From the NCBI RefSeq assembly GCF_002811245.1, contig NZ_NIVQ01000004.1, positions 62,001 to 126,000 of the forward strand: a stretch of 64,000 nucleotides of DNA. The letters run 5' to 3'. Origin of the DNA: Vibrio salilacus. Lineage in GTDB: Bacteria; Pseudomonadota; Gammaproteobacteria; Enterobacterales; Vibrionaceae. The position numbers were made by a program, and so were the translations under genes. This document shows positions 55,387 to 63,064 of this stretch, in pieces; positions within the stretch are counted from its first letter, which is position 1, and every line of letters starts with the position of its first letter. Under the pieces are notes generated by a model. That model worked only from the letters and a program-made list of their open reading frames with translations, made no database searches and was not told the DNA's origin.

Positions 55387-56571
55387 ATGGATTTCAAAAC
55401 TCATATTACTCATCAGTTAAATGAGCAGCTTGCAGTTGAAGAACTGGTTGCGAACTTGAATACTAAAAACTTGGTTAGTGTCATCTGTTATTTTACGCAA
55501 AATTATGGCGCCGAAAAACTGAGAAAAGCCTTCAAACAAACATTACCTAACGTATCTATCATCGGCTGTTCAACCTGCAAAGGCATGATGACTGAACGGG
55601 GCGTTCACTTTGGCTCTGTTGTTGGCATCATGGCAATTTATGACACAAACTCACAAGGCTATGGCTCGGGATTAATGTCATTTGATACCCAGTCAGAGTC
55701 GATTGCGGCGACAAAACAAGCGATTGAGCTTGCACTGTTCAAAGCAAACCGAGTGGGAGAAGTGCCTAGGCTTGCTGTCGTTCATAGTACGCCGGGGGTA
55801 GAAGAGGCATTAATAAAGTCATTTGACGAGGTATTCAAAACTCCGGTTCCGATCATTGGTGCCACTGCGGCTGACAACGCGATCAAAGGGCAATGGTCAG
55901 TTTTCACCGAAGACGGTTCGACGCATCAAGGTCTAGCAATTCAACTAGTATTTGCATCAAAGCCACTGGCGACAGGCTTTAGTTCCGGGTATTCACCGAC
56001 TGAGTTTTCTGGGGTGATCACTAAGGCTAAAGGGCGTGAACTGATTGAAATCGACGGCAAACCTGCTCAACACGTTTATCGTGAATGGATATACCAGCAT
56101 AGCCAAACCCAAGTGCCTGAATATTTTAAATTCGAGTTGGTGACGCGTTACCCTTTAGGGCGGATTGCTGGCCAACTATATGATCAACCTTATTATAAGC
56201 TCTCTCACCCAGTATCAGTCAGCTCCTCGGAAGGCATTCTACTGTTTACCGACATTCATACAGGCCAACAAGTCACCTTAATGTCAGGAGACAAAACTCA
56301 GCTTATCGCGAGGCCAGCACGCGTCATCAAAGAAGCTAAACGACAATTTGTCGAAAATGGCCGTTTATCAGGCGCTATTTGTGTAATTTGTGCTGGAGCG
56401 ATGCTTTATTTAGATGATGATATCAAGTTAGCCCATGACATGATAAAAGAAGAAATAGGCGATTTACCGTTCATATGTTCATTTAGCTTTGGCGAGCAAG
56501 GCCGCTTTATCAATGATGAGAATGGACACGGTAATTTAATGATATCTTCTGCGACCTTTTATGCGGATTAG
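55387..56571 (+). CDS. vpsV: FIST-domain sensor protein (NosP/VpsV type)
   Basis: 394 aa with FIST_N (IIGCSTCKGMMTERGVHFG, VVHSTPGVEEALI, VPIIGATAADNAI) and FIST_C (KFELVTRYPLGRI, AICVICAGAMLYLDDDIK, LPFICSFSFGEQGRF) domains. It has no membrane segment. FIST proteins of this kind bind haem and sense nitric oxide (NosP), and partner with a kinase encoded beside them. It is 8 bases upstream of the hybrid kinase gene, as for VpsV/VpsS of V. cholerae. Confidence 0.82.
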   Translation: MDFKTHITHQLNEQLAVEELVANLNTKNLVSVICYFTQNYGAEKLRKAFKQTLPNVSIIGCSTCKGMMTERGVHFGSVVGIMAIYDTNSQGYGSGLMSFDTQSESIAATKQAIELALFKANRVGEVPRLAVVHSTPGVEEALIKSFDEVFKTPVPIIGATAADNAIKGQWSVFTEDGSTHQGLAIQLVFASKPLATGFSSGYSPTEFSGVITKAKGRELIEIDGKPAQHVYREWIYQHSQTQVPEYFKFELVTRYPLGRIAGQLYDQPYYKLSHPVSVSSSEGILLFTDIHTGQQVTLMSGDKTQLIARPARVIKEAKRQFVENGRLSGAICVICAGAMLYLDDDIKLAHDMIKEEIGDLPFICSFSFGEQGRFINDENGHGNLMISSATFYAD

Positions 56572-56578
56572 CCAGTAA

Positions 56579-58303
56579 ATGAGTTTAGAAATTAGAGAAC
56601 AGCTCAACGAAGCCTTGATTGAACTCAAACAGAGTCAAGAGCGCGAAGCAAGGTTGAACGCTGAAAACCGAGCGATTTTAGATGCAATTTCAAGTATTAC
56701 CAGTGCAGCGAATAAACAACAGATCTTTACAGAATTGCAAAAGGTATTGGGCTTATATATTGATTTTTCGCACTTTATAGTAATCGGGAAGACACGCGAT
56801 CAACACCAATATCACACCGTGCTAAGTTCTGATCCCAGCTTTAAGCACACAGTGTGGGGTTGTGGCTCTAAATTTATTAGAGCCCTTAATGGAGAGTGCA
56901 TCGCGTTGTTTGAACCGGCTTCATTGGGTGAATTTTATTCGCTAAATTCACACCATACTAAACAGCTTAGCAGTGCGTTGATCACAGGAGTACAAACTAC
57001 CACGTCAGATTCCGTATTGATAATGATCGGGCACAGAGCAGGGCAGTTTAGTCTTGAATCAAGTGACACCCTGTCACGTTTCAGGCCGCTTTTAGAGCGT
57101 GCACTGATCGATATTGAACACAAAGAACAATTACAGCGTTTAGTTGATATACGCACTAAACAGCTCAAAAAAGCACAACTGAAAGCCGAGAACGCCAATG
57201 AAGCTAAATCAAGATTTTTAGCAATGATGAGCCATGAATTGCGCACGCCGCTCAATGCTGTTCTTGGCTATATTGATGTCTTATTAGGTTACCCATATCA
57301 AAAGGATCAAGTAGAAATTTTAGAAAAAATGGAATGTTCAGCAGAGCTTCTGCTAGTTTTGATTGATGACATCCTCGATCTTTCTCGAATTGAAAGTGGC
57401 GAGTTTCCAATAAAATATCAGTGGGTTAACCTGAAAACAGAATTGTCGCAAGTGTTGGAGCATTTTCGAGAATTAGCCCTTAGTAAAGGGTTACAGTTAG
57501 ATTTAGACATCGCACTCGATAAACATGATTACATTTGGGTAGACCGTGCTCGAGTCATGCAAATCGTGTTTAACTTAATCGGCAATGCGATTAAGTTTAC
57601 AGAACACGGGAGCGTCTCGCTTCAGGCCCAGTTGAGTGACTCTAAACTACAGATTAAAGTCAAGGATACAGGGATTGGTATTGAACGTTCACGTCTTAAG
57701 GCAATATTTAGTCAATTTAAACAAGCCGATGATTCGATTACCAGAAAATACGGCGGCAGCGGTTTAGGGTTAGCCATTTCGCAACGATTAGCTAAGCTGA
57801 TGAATGGCGCCATCGAGGTAAGCAGTGTGCTAGGTTTAGGCGCCACATTTGTGGTCGAGCTGCCAGTTTCAATTCAGCGTCAGCAAATGGCACCAACCAT
57901 TGACAAAGTCACTAATCAACATAAGTCATTAGACATTTTGGTCGTCGAAGACACGGAAACGAACCAAATGGTGATTAAGCTAGTGTTAGAGCGATTAGGC
58001 CACAATGTACTCACTCTAAATAACGGCAAAGAGTCCGTGGAGTACCTTAAACAGAATATCGATTGTATAGATGTGGTTTTCATGGATATTTCGATGCCAG
58101 TAATGGACGGCATTACTGCGACCGAAAAAATTCGCCAGTTTTGCCAACAAACGCCAATTATTGCATTAACCGCACATGCTCTAGAGCAAGATAAGAAAGC
58201 TTGTTTAGACGCTGGCATGAATGCCTTCATTTCTAAACCAATTCGTAGTCTTGAAATACAAAACGCATTGACTAAAGTGATTGTTAATAATCATATTCAG
58301 TAA
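56579..58303 (+). CDS. vpsS: Hybrid histidine kinase (VpsS/NahK type)
   Basis: 574 aa, soluble. An N-terminal coiled coil and GAF-like region (to about residue 190) is followed by the H-box FLAMMSHELRTPLNAVLGY (His about 220). The ATPase domain has NLIGNAIKF, DTGIGIERSRL and GGSGLGLAIS. A receiver at 455-570 has the phospho-Asp in VVFMDISMPVMDG and the Lys in NAFISKPI. In V. cholerae the equivalent feeds phosphate into the LuxU/quorum-biofilm branch and is inhibited by the NO-bound FIST partner. No Hpt domain, so an outside phosphotransfer protein is needed. Confidence 0.85.
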   Translation: MSLEIREQLNEALIELKQSQEREARLNAENRAILDAISSITSAANKQQIFTELQKVLGLYIDFSHFIVIGKTRDQHQYHTVLSSDPSFKHTVWGCGSKFIRALNGECIALFEPASLGEFYSLNSHHTKQLSSALITGVQTTTSDSVLIMIGHRAGQFSLESSDTLSRFRPLLERALIDIEHKEQLQRLVDIRTKQLKKAQLKAENANEAKSRFLAMMSHELRTPLNAVLGYIDVLLGYPYQKDQVEILEKMECSAELLLVLIDDILDLSRIESGEFPIKYQWVNLKTELSQVLEHFRELALSKGLQLDLDIALDKHDYIWVDRARVMQIVFNLIGNAIKFTEHGSVSLQAQLSDSKLQIKVKDTGIGIERSRLKAIFSQFKQADDSITRKYGGSGLGLAISQRLAKLMNGAIEVSSVLGLGATFVVELPVSIQRQQMAPTIDKVTNQHKSLDILVVEDTETNQMVIKLVLERLGHNVLTLNNGKESVEYLKQNIDCIDVVFMDISMPVMDGITATEKIRQFCQQTPIIALTAHALEQDKKACLDAGMNAFISKPIRSLEIQNALTKVIVNNHIQ

Positions 58304-58426
58304 TCTCTGATTAACTGATATATGGTTATTAGGTATTTTATGGTAAATACGATTATGTTTAATTCTACGTGAAAGTAACCAGGGTAGTATTATTTAAAGC
58401 AGCACAATTCAATCTAGTGATACCTA
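58304..58426. other. Spacer between vpsS and dif
   Basis: AT-rich, with no ORF of note. It leads into the dif site. It marks the left edge of the accessory pocket. Confidence 0.4.
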
Positions 58427-58454
58427 ATTTAACATAATATACATAATGCGCACT
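58427..58454 (-). other. dif site, chromosome I type
   Basis: 28 bp. On the minus strand, the XerC arm AGTGCGCATTA (58454-58444), the 6-base centre TGTATA (58443-58438) and the XerD arm TTATGTTAAAT (58437-58427). From memory, both arms equal those of V. cholerae dif1 and the centre differs by one base. XerC and XerD resolve chromosome dimers here, and filamentous phages use it for integration. Confidence 0.88.
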
Positions 58455-58564
58455 AAGACTGTAGGCGAAATTTAGTAATTCCACTTTTTACCAAAGTTAA
58501 AATGTCTCTTTTTCGGTTCTCTGACTAGGCTCATTTCAACACGAACTGATTTAAGAGGTCTGAG

Positions 58565-58860
58565 ATGTTAGTAGCTATGAGTGATAAAGACCTATTGCGC
58601 CATAAAATAATAAATGATGTATGTGAGCGTCGATTACGCTGATTTCTCTCCTACGTTGGCACAAGAAAAGCTTCTAGAACTGCATAATTTACCTGTCTCT
58701 AATTGGAGCCTCTTCTTTTTTGGCACATGGATCGCGTGGTCGTCCGAGTAACCGACGTTATCCTGATGCTTTTCGAGCGGAGGTTCTGAGCCTCATACGC
58801 GCTCAATATGCTGACTTTTCACTAACGTACGTAGTTTTTTGCTTTTTTATAAGCATCTAA
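58565..58860 (+). pseudogene. Scrambled ISNCY-family transposase debris
   Basis: Three pieces of one transposase family lie in the wrong order and frames. MLVAMSDKDLLRHKIINDV plus CERRLR (58565-58642) is the start. YADFSPTLAQEKLLELHN plus LPVSNW (frame of 58635) is a later part. LAHGSRGRPSNRRYPDAFRA plus EVLSLIRAQYADFS (58720 to about 58822) is the middle, which ends by repeating the YADFS segment. The two YADFS copies differ at several bases, so two diverged IS copies were fused and trimmed. No terminal repeats are recognisable. Confidence 0.72.
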
Positions 58861-58878
58861 CAGTTCATTTTCATACAT
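58822..58878 (-). pseudogene. 18-codon stub of a DUF3693-like phage protein
   Basis: MYENELLDAYKKAKNYVR then stop, preceded by AAAGAGATCGCA as ribosome site. It resembles the N-terminus of DUF3693-type HTH proteins of Vibrio filamentous phages (M..N.LLD.YKKA.N.VQDKQIA). It is cut exactly where the IS debris begins, at GTACGTA. Being dif-adjacent, it may be left from a Xer-integrated phage. The match is short. Confidence 0.38.
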
Positions 58879-59144
58879 TGCGATCTCTTTGCCTTACTGT
58901 CAAACCGTATGATTTTCGTCATTGTAAAAAGACGCGCCCTGTCTGGTATTCATTTTCATGATGCTCCTAGTCTTTTAAAAAGTGAACCGTGCCATGTATG
59001 AATAGTCAATCAGTTGCTTTTTCTATTTTAGGCGTTATAAGTGTCAAAATGTTGATTTCTATGGGTGTATAACATGACTAATCTATGTAGGTTCAATTCT
59101 GAAACATTTGCCTACAATACTATGCGCATACTCAGATAAAGCGA
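58879..59144. other. Non-coding remainder of the dif-adjacent pocket
   Basis: AT-rich, no intact gene. A short minus-strand reading MKMNTRQGASFYNDENHTV upstream of the stub may be another gene scrap. A 10-bp palindrome TATGCGCATA lies at 59124-59133, about 12 bases before the toxin-like gene, and resembles the GCGCAT part of the XerC arm, but I see no second full dif. Confidence 0.35.
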
Positions 59145-60320
59145 ATGGATTGTGATATGGACTTACCCGATATTTTTGACCCTTCTAAACCTCATAAGTG
59201 CCCCGTGATGCACCCTAACCCGTTAGAGTGTCCTTGTGCGAGTTGTGAGATGGCTAGGGAATCCGCTGCTTCAAAGGCCGCATTAGATCGCGCTACTGCT
59301 AAAAATTTCGCGCCTACAAGCTCTTTAATACCAGTAAAGCAAGTTATTACGGAACCCGTAGTACCAAAAGAGTTCCCCGGTGAAAAAATTGAAAGACAGA
59401 GTAGAGAACGATTTCAGGAGCTAGAAAAAGGCTGGCAAGAAATTCAAGCTAGTGAGGCTCGATACGCTGCGCATAGAAAGAAGATAGTCGCTGACCGTAA
59501 AGTGGAAGAACAAAATAACCATATTTATGTGGGTGAAGAACGAGAGTTTCCTGATGCAATTTTGTCACCTATGCCAGCATCAAGAATGGGAATGAACGAT
59601 GCGATAGGAAAACGCGTATTGCCATCTGATCTACTTGGTTCCAGCTTTGCTAATCAGCCTGTTAGCACTGACGTCATCGCTATTCAGATCTCATCACTTA
59701 ACCCTGCGACTCAAAAGGAATTAAGAGAGAGTGGTGAACTTGTTTTCAGTGGCATGCAGTACAAATACACTCATGGAGCAGTAGGTGCTATCCAAGTCAT
59801 CGACACATTCTCAGGTGAACAGCCCGATAAAAATACATCACAGATGGCCTACTGGGTCGCGCAAGGCAAGTATCTCAATATCCCCAAACACCCCGATCCT
59901 CATCGCGACCATTTATATGTTTTCACACCAAACTTTAGCGGTTGCTCTTTTGTTGTTGATGACTGGGGAGATGAAGTAATCAGAGTTTACCATGTGGAAG
60001 GTGGCAAAGAAGATAAGCAATACAATAACGTGAAAAACCACGGCAACGGATTAATTAATTTTATGAGTTTTCGTGATTATGGTTTTTACCAAAAAGGTAG
60101 CTCCACTGTTAAGAATATTACGGGCTTTGCTTTTATGCGCTACAACACCCAAATTCGAAATTGGGAAATTCATTATCAGAAGCAAGAACATGCCCCTTGT
60201 ATCAGCCAACCTATGACATTAGCTAAATCACTTTTCTCACCAGAAAAACACACTGCAAAAGTCAGGGTGTCGAAGGAGTCTCGTGTGGTTGAAACGGGAA
60301 CCATTGTAATAAAACGCTAA
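59145..60320 (+). CDS. Candidate CNF1/BLF1-type deamidase toxin, orphan
   Basis: 391 aa, unrecognised as a whole. Residues 15-35 are a cysteine/proline cluster (HKCPVMHPNPLECPCASC). About 80-125 form a charged helical region (KIERQSRERFQELEKGW). The C-terminal domain (about 175-350) holds FTPNFSGCSFVVDDWGDEV (Cys267) and IRVYHVEGG (His283). A conserved SGC followed by a His 12-16 residues on is the Cys-His centre of CNF1, VopC and BLF1 glutamine deamidases. No signal peptide is seen. It sits beside IS debris at dif, with no visible immunity gene. The function is inferred only. Confidence 0.5.
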   Translation: MDCDMDLPDIFDPSKPHKCPVMHPNPLECPCASCEMARESAASKAALDRATAKNFAPTSSLIPVKQVITEPVVPKEFPGEKIERQSRERFQELEKGWQEIQASEARYAAHRKKIVADRKVEEQNNHIYVGEEREFPDAILSPMPASRMGMNDAIGKRVLPSDLLGSSFANQPVSTDVIAIQISSLNPATQKELRESGELVFSGMQYKYTHGAVGAIQVIDTFSGEQPDKNTSQMAYWVAQGKYLNIPKHPDPHRDHLYVFTPNFSGCSFVVDDWGDEVIRVYHVEGGKEDKQYNNVKNHGNGLINFMSFRDYGFYQKGSSTVKNITGFAFMRYNTQIRNWEIHYQKQEHAPCISQPMTLAKSLFSPEKHTAKVRVSKESRVVETGTIVIKR

Positions 60321-60379
60321 GCTAACGCTGAGGTAATTGTTCGTACTTTTACGCTGAGCAAACTTTCAAACTGACGACT

Positions 60380-60694
60380 TTAAAGCGAATTCTTATGCTT
60401 GCCTTTAGCGCTGAAGCCTTGATGAGGAAAAACGTTGCGAATACGTTGTTGTATTTTCTTTGGTATCTGTTTAGAAAGAACCAATTTCGTGCCGGTGCGC
60501 TGCTGGTAAACTTTCAGTTCTCCGCTAAACGGCGTTCGGTCAGCGATATCGAGCACGTTATGTTTAAAGCTCGGCGGGAAATGACCTTTTTCTTGGGTGA
60601 CTTTTCCGTCGCAAAACACCACTTTCAGTAATGGCCTATCTATAGCAACGAGCCAGAAGACGACAATTGCAGCAATTAGAATTACATATAACAT
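60380..60694 (-). CDS. DUF3634 family protein
   Basis: 104 aa. An N-terminal helix MLYVILIAAIVVFWLVAI is followed by a soluble basic part with LLKVVFCDGKVTQEKGHFPPSF and GELKVYQQRTGTKLVLSKQIP. It matches the small DUF3634 family of Vibrio. The function is unknown. It lies 15 bases downstream of matP on the same strand, so it may share its transcript. Confidence 0.7.
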   Translation of the reverse strand: MLYVILIAAIVVFWLVAIDRPLLKVVFCDGKVTQEKGHFPPSFKHNVLDIADRTPFSGELKVYQQRTGTKLVLSKQIPKKIQQRIRNVFPHQGFSAKGKHKNSL

Positions 60695-60709
60695 AGAATA
60701 GCCCCCGTA

Positions 60710-61156
60710 TTAATCAAGTAACTTACTCAGATCTTCTTTTAAACTGGTTACTGCTTTGCTTGCTTTTTCGCTTCGTGACGCTTCTGACAACAGATATTCG
60801 ATCGCGTCCGACAAGGTACATCCTAACTCATTAGCTCGATACGATAATTTTTCCCAAACGCGATAGTCAAGATCAATGGATTTCTTTTTCGTATGGATTT
60901 GCTCGGCGTTGAAGTGACGTTTGCGTTTTGCTCTAATCGCCTGCTTAAGTTTATTCTCAAGCTCGGGAGCCATATGCAACTCAATCCAATTCAGCACTCT
61001 CGTTGGTTGATGCTCTAACTGGCGAAGCTCATTAACGGCTGCATCGGCTTCACTAGTATCAATGTATGATGTGATGGACTCGCCCGCTTTCCATTTATTA
61101 ATCAAGTAATTCCATTTCCAACCGCACTCTAAGTTTTCAAGCTGTTGATATTTCAT
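60710..61156 (-). CDS. matP: Macrodomain Ter protein MatP
   Basis: 148 aa, begins MKYQQLENLECGWKWNYLINKW and continues with the four-helix part. KKKSIDLDYRVWEKLSYRANELGCTLSDAIEYLL is the ribbon-helix-helix that binds matS. The C-terminal coiled coil (KASKAVTSLKEDLSKLLD) makes tetramers and the divisome link. MatP condenses the terminus region and holds sister termini near midcell. Its location only 2.3 kb from dif is fitting. Confidence 0.94.
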   Translation of the reverse strand: MKYQQLENLECGWKWNYLINKWKAGESITSYIDTSEADAAVNELRQLEHQPTRVLNWIELHMAPELENKLKQAIRAKRKRHFNAEQIHTKKKSIDLDYRVWEKLSYRANELGCTLSDAIEYLLSEASRSEKASKAVTSLKEDLSKLLD

Positions 61157-61183
61157 TGCGAAGCCATTCCGTTAACGTTATAG

Positions 61184-61196
61184 GTGACAGCGTAAC
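61184..61196. promoter_or_regulatory. matS-like site in the matP promoter region
   Basis: GTGACAGCGTAAC differs from the consensus at one position (A for C at position 11). It lies 28 bases upstream of the matP ATG. MatP could repress its own gene from here. Confidence 0.6.
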
Positions 61197-61327
61197 CCTA
61201 TGTTAATAAAGTTACAATCCCCATTGTAATCGAAAAGAGACCAAGATCATTAGATAAATTATCTATATATACTGATTGGCTTTTTCTATATAATTCACAT
61301 CTACTTAGCGGACATAAAACGATATTA

Positions 61328-62974
61328 ATGAACCAAGAAAGCTGGCACGCCGTTACCCCTCAGTATTCTCAATACGACTCTCAGATTCAACGCTTCGATA
61401 CTTTAGAGTTGGTTGATTTTTTCGACATCCAAGCTCGACTCAAGCATACACTAGCAACCTTTTGTCGTTTAGATGGCCTAAGCCGCTTGCTGATTGTCAA
61501 TTCGCTCGATAACTCTTTTTATCGTCAATTAATAAAAGACGGTATCAATCGCATTGACCGTAATAAGCCAGTATTCTCGACTGAGTCTTTAAACATAGCC
61601 ACTTTATTTGGCTCCTACACATGCAACGATAAAGGTGACATCGTCACTTCTAGTGCTGGTCTGTTAGATAAAGCGAATAATGGCTACTTAGTGATTCCGG
61701 TAAGTTTGGTGCTTGCCAACCCAGCTAGCTGGCAGATGTTGAAATCCGTTCTTCTTGGGCAAGGGGTTAGTCCAATCAATGCGAACCCACATAAAATTGC
61801 GGCAGAACAGCCAGTAAACCACTACCAAATAAAAATTGTCATTGTCGGCGACCGGCATCAAATCGCAGACTTTGAGTACATTGAACCAGAAGCTTATACT
61901 GGTCTTGCCTTGTTTACTGAAGTTGAAAACGAGTTTGCTTTAACACCTCAGAGCGTAGAAGCTTACTTTGGCTTTATCGCTTGGTTGGTTAAAACGTATC
62001 AATTACCTCCCCTGTCTTTCGGTGCGCTTCATCGGTTGATGATTGCCGGTGCTCGCTATACAGAAGACCAACACTACATGCCTATTGAGGTGCTGTGGTA
62101 CCTTTGTTTATTTCAAGAAGCCAAACTTGCCTCAAATGGTAAAGTACTGTCAGAGCAAGATCTTGATACCGCTCTAGACAGCAAGTATTTCCGAGAAGCT
62201 TATCTACCTGAACGAGCATTGGCTGACATCACTGATGGGCAAGTCTTGATTGAAACCAAAGGTGAAAGTATCGGTCAGGTAAATGGGTTAACCGTGATTG
62301 ATATACCAGGTCACCCTATGTCATATGGTGAACCCGCGCGTATTTCATGTGTTATTCACTTCGGTGATGGGGATATTTCTGATGTAGAGCGAAAAGCGGA
62401 GCTTGGTGGTAACTTACACGCCAAAGGCATGATGATAATGCAAGCGTTCGTCAGTAGTGCACTTAGACTTGACGAGCCGCTACCCTACTCTGCATCTGTT
62501 GTTTTTGAACAATCTTACAGTGAAGTCGATGGTGATAGCGCGACGCTTGCCGAACTATGCTCGTTTGTCAGTGCTTTGTCGGAATACCCTATCAATCAAC
62601 AAATTGCAGTGACTGGCGCTGTTGATCAGTTTGGGCGAGTACAAGCTGTTGGTGGCCTCAATGAAAAAATTGAAGGCTTTTACCATGTTTGTAAACACCA
62701 AGGCTTAACGGGTGAGCAAGGTGTCATTTTGCCGAAATCAAACTTAAAGCATTTGGCGCTCAACAAAGATGTCGTTGAGAGCATTAAAAACAATCAATTT
62801 CATATCTGGTCAGTATCAACCGTTGATGAAGCCGTTCCTATCTTAATGGGTAAGCCGTTTCGTGGTGATGATGACGAAAGCGTAATCAGCAAGATTGCAC
62901 AACGTATTGAAAACTTTGAAAGACATGAACATCCGCAAGGAATTGTGGAGCGCATCAAAAACTGGTTCGTTTGA
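61328..62974 (+). CDS. lonH: Lon-like protease (LonH/YcbZ type)
   Basis: 548 aa. The C-terminal Lon protease domain is complete, with the catalytic Ser in EVDGDSATLAE and Lys in VGGLNEKIEGFYHVC. The upstream part is a divergent ATPase-like region without clear Walker motifs, as in other LonH proteins. It is divergent from matP, a pairing conserved in gammaproteobacteria along with fabA downstream. It contains a perfect matS site. Confidence 0.88.
   Translation: MNQESWHAVTPQYSQYDSQIQRFDTLELVDFFDIQARLKHTLATFCRLDGLSRLLIVNSLDNSFYRQLIKDGINRIDRNKPVFSTESLNIATLFGSYTCNDKGDIVTSSAGLLDKANNGYLVIPVSLVLANPASWQMLKSVLLGQGVSPINANPHKIAAEQPVNHYQIKIVIVGDRHQIADFEYIEPEAYTGLALFTEVENEFALTPQSVEAYFGFIAWLVKTYQLPPLSFGALHRLMIAGARYTEDQHYMPIEVLWYLCLFQEAKLASNGKVLSEQDLDTALDSKYFREAYLPERALADITDGQVLIETKGESIGQVNGLTVIDIPGHPMSYGEPARISCVIHFGDGDISDVERKAELGGNLHAKGMMIMQAFVSSALRLDEPLPYSASVVFEQSYSEVDGDSATLAELCSFVSALSEYPINQQIAVTGAVDQFGRVQAVGGLNEKIEGFYHVCKHQGLTGEQGVILPKSNLKHLALNKDVVESIKNNQFHIWSVSTVDEAVPILMGKPFRGDDDESVISKIAQRIENFERHEHPQGIVERIKNWFV
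61635..61647. promoter_or_regulatory. matS site, perfect match
   Basis: GTGACATCGTCAC, in full agreement with GTGACRNYGTCAC, inside lonH and 3.2 kb from dif. Confidence 0.82.
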
Positions 62975-62995
62975 GTAAAAAATGGCCACAAAACG

Positions 62996-63012
62996 ACTGA
63001 TCGGAGTTGTTT
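62996..63012. promoter_or_regulatory. Probable FadR site before fabA
   Basis: CTGATCGGAGTTGTT closely resembles the FadR activator site of E. coli fabA (CTGATCGGACTTGTT, from memory). It lies 53-69 bases before the fabA ATG. Confidence 0.6.
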
Positions 63013-63030
63013 AGCGTACACCTGTTCACT
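63013..63030. promoter_or_regulatory. Probable FabR site before fabA
   Basis: AGCGTACA-CC-TGTTCACT, where the left half is the exact FabR half-site AGCGTACA and the right half has two mismatches. It directly abuts the FadR site as in E. coli fabA. Confidence 0.6.
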
Positions 63031-63064
63031 AACATGCTGCTATCAAAATCTGGAGTAATTGATA

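Noticed and set aside
57064..57078. GTGAC-ACCCT-GTCAC in the vpsS gene as a matS site
   Set aside because: The centre is five bases long; matS needs three.
59124..59133. TATGCGCATA as part of a second dif/XerC arm
   Set aside because: It is a simple palindrome; the flanking bases do not match the XerD arm or the 28-base length.
61200..61212. CTATGTTAATAAA near matP as a XerD arm
   Set aside because: The arm match is partial and there is no XerC arm at the required distance.
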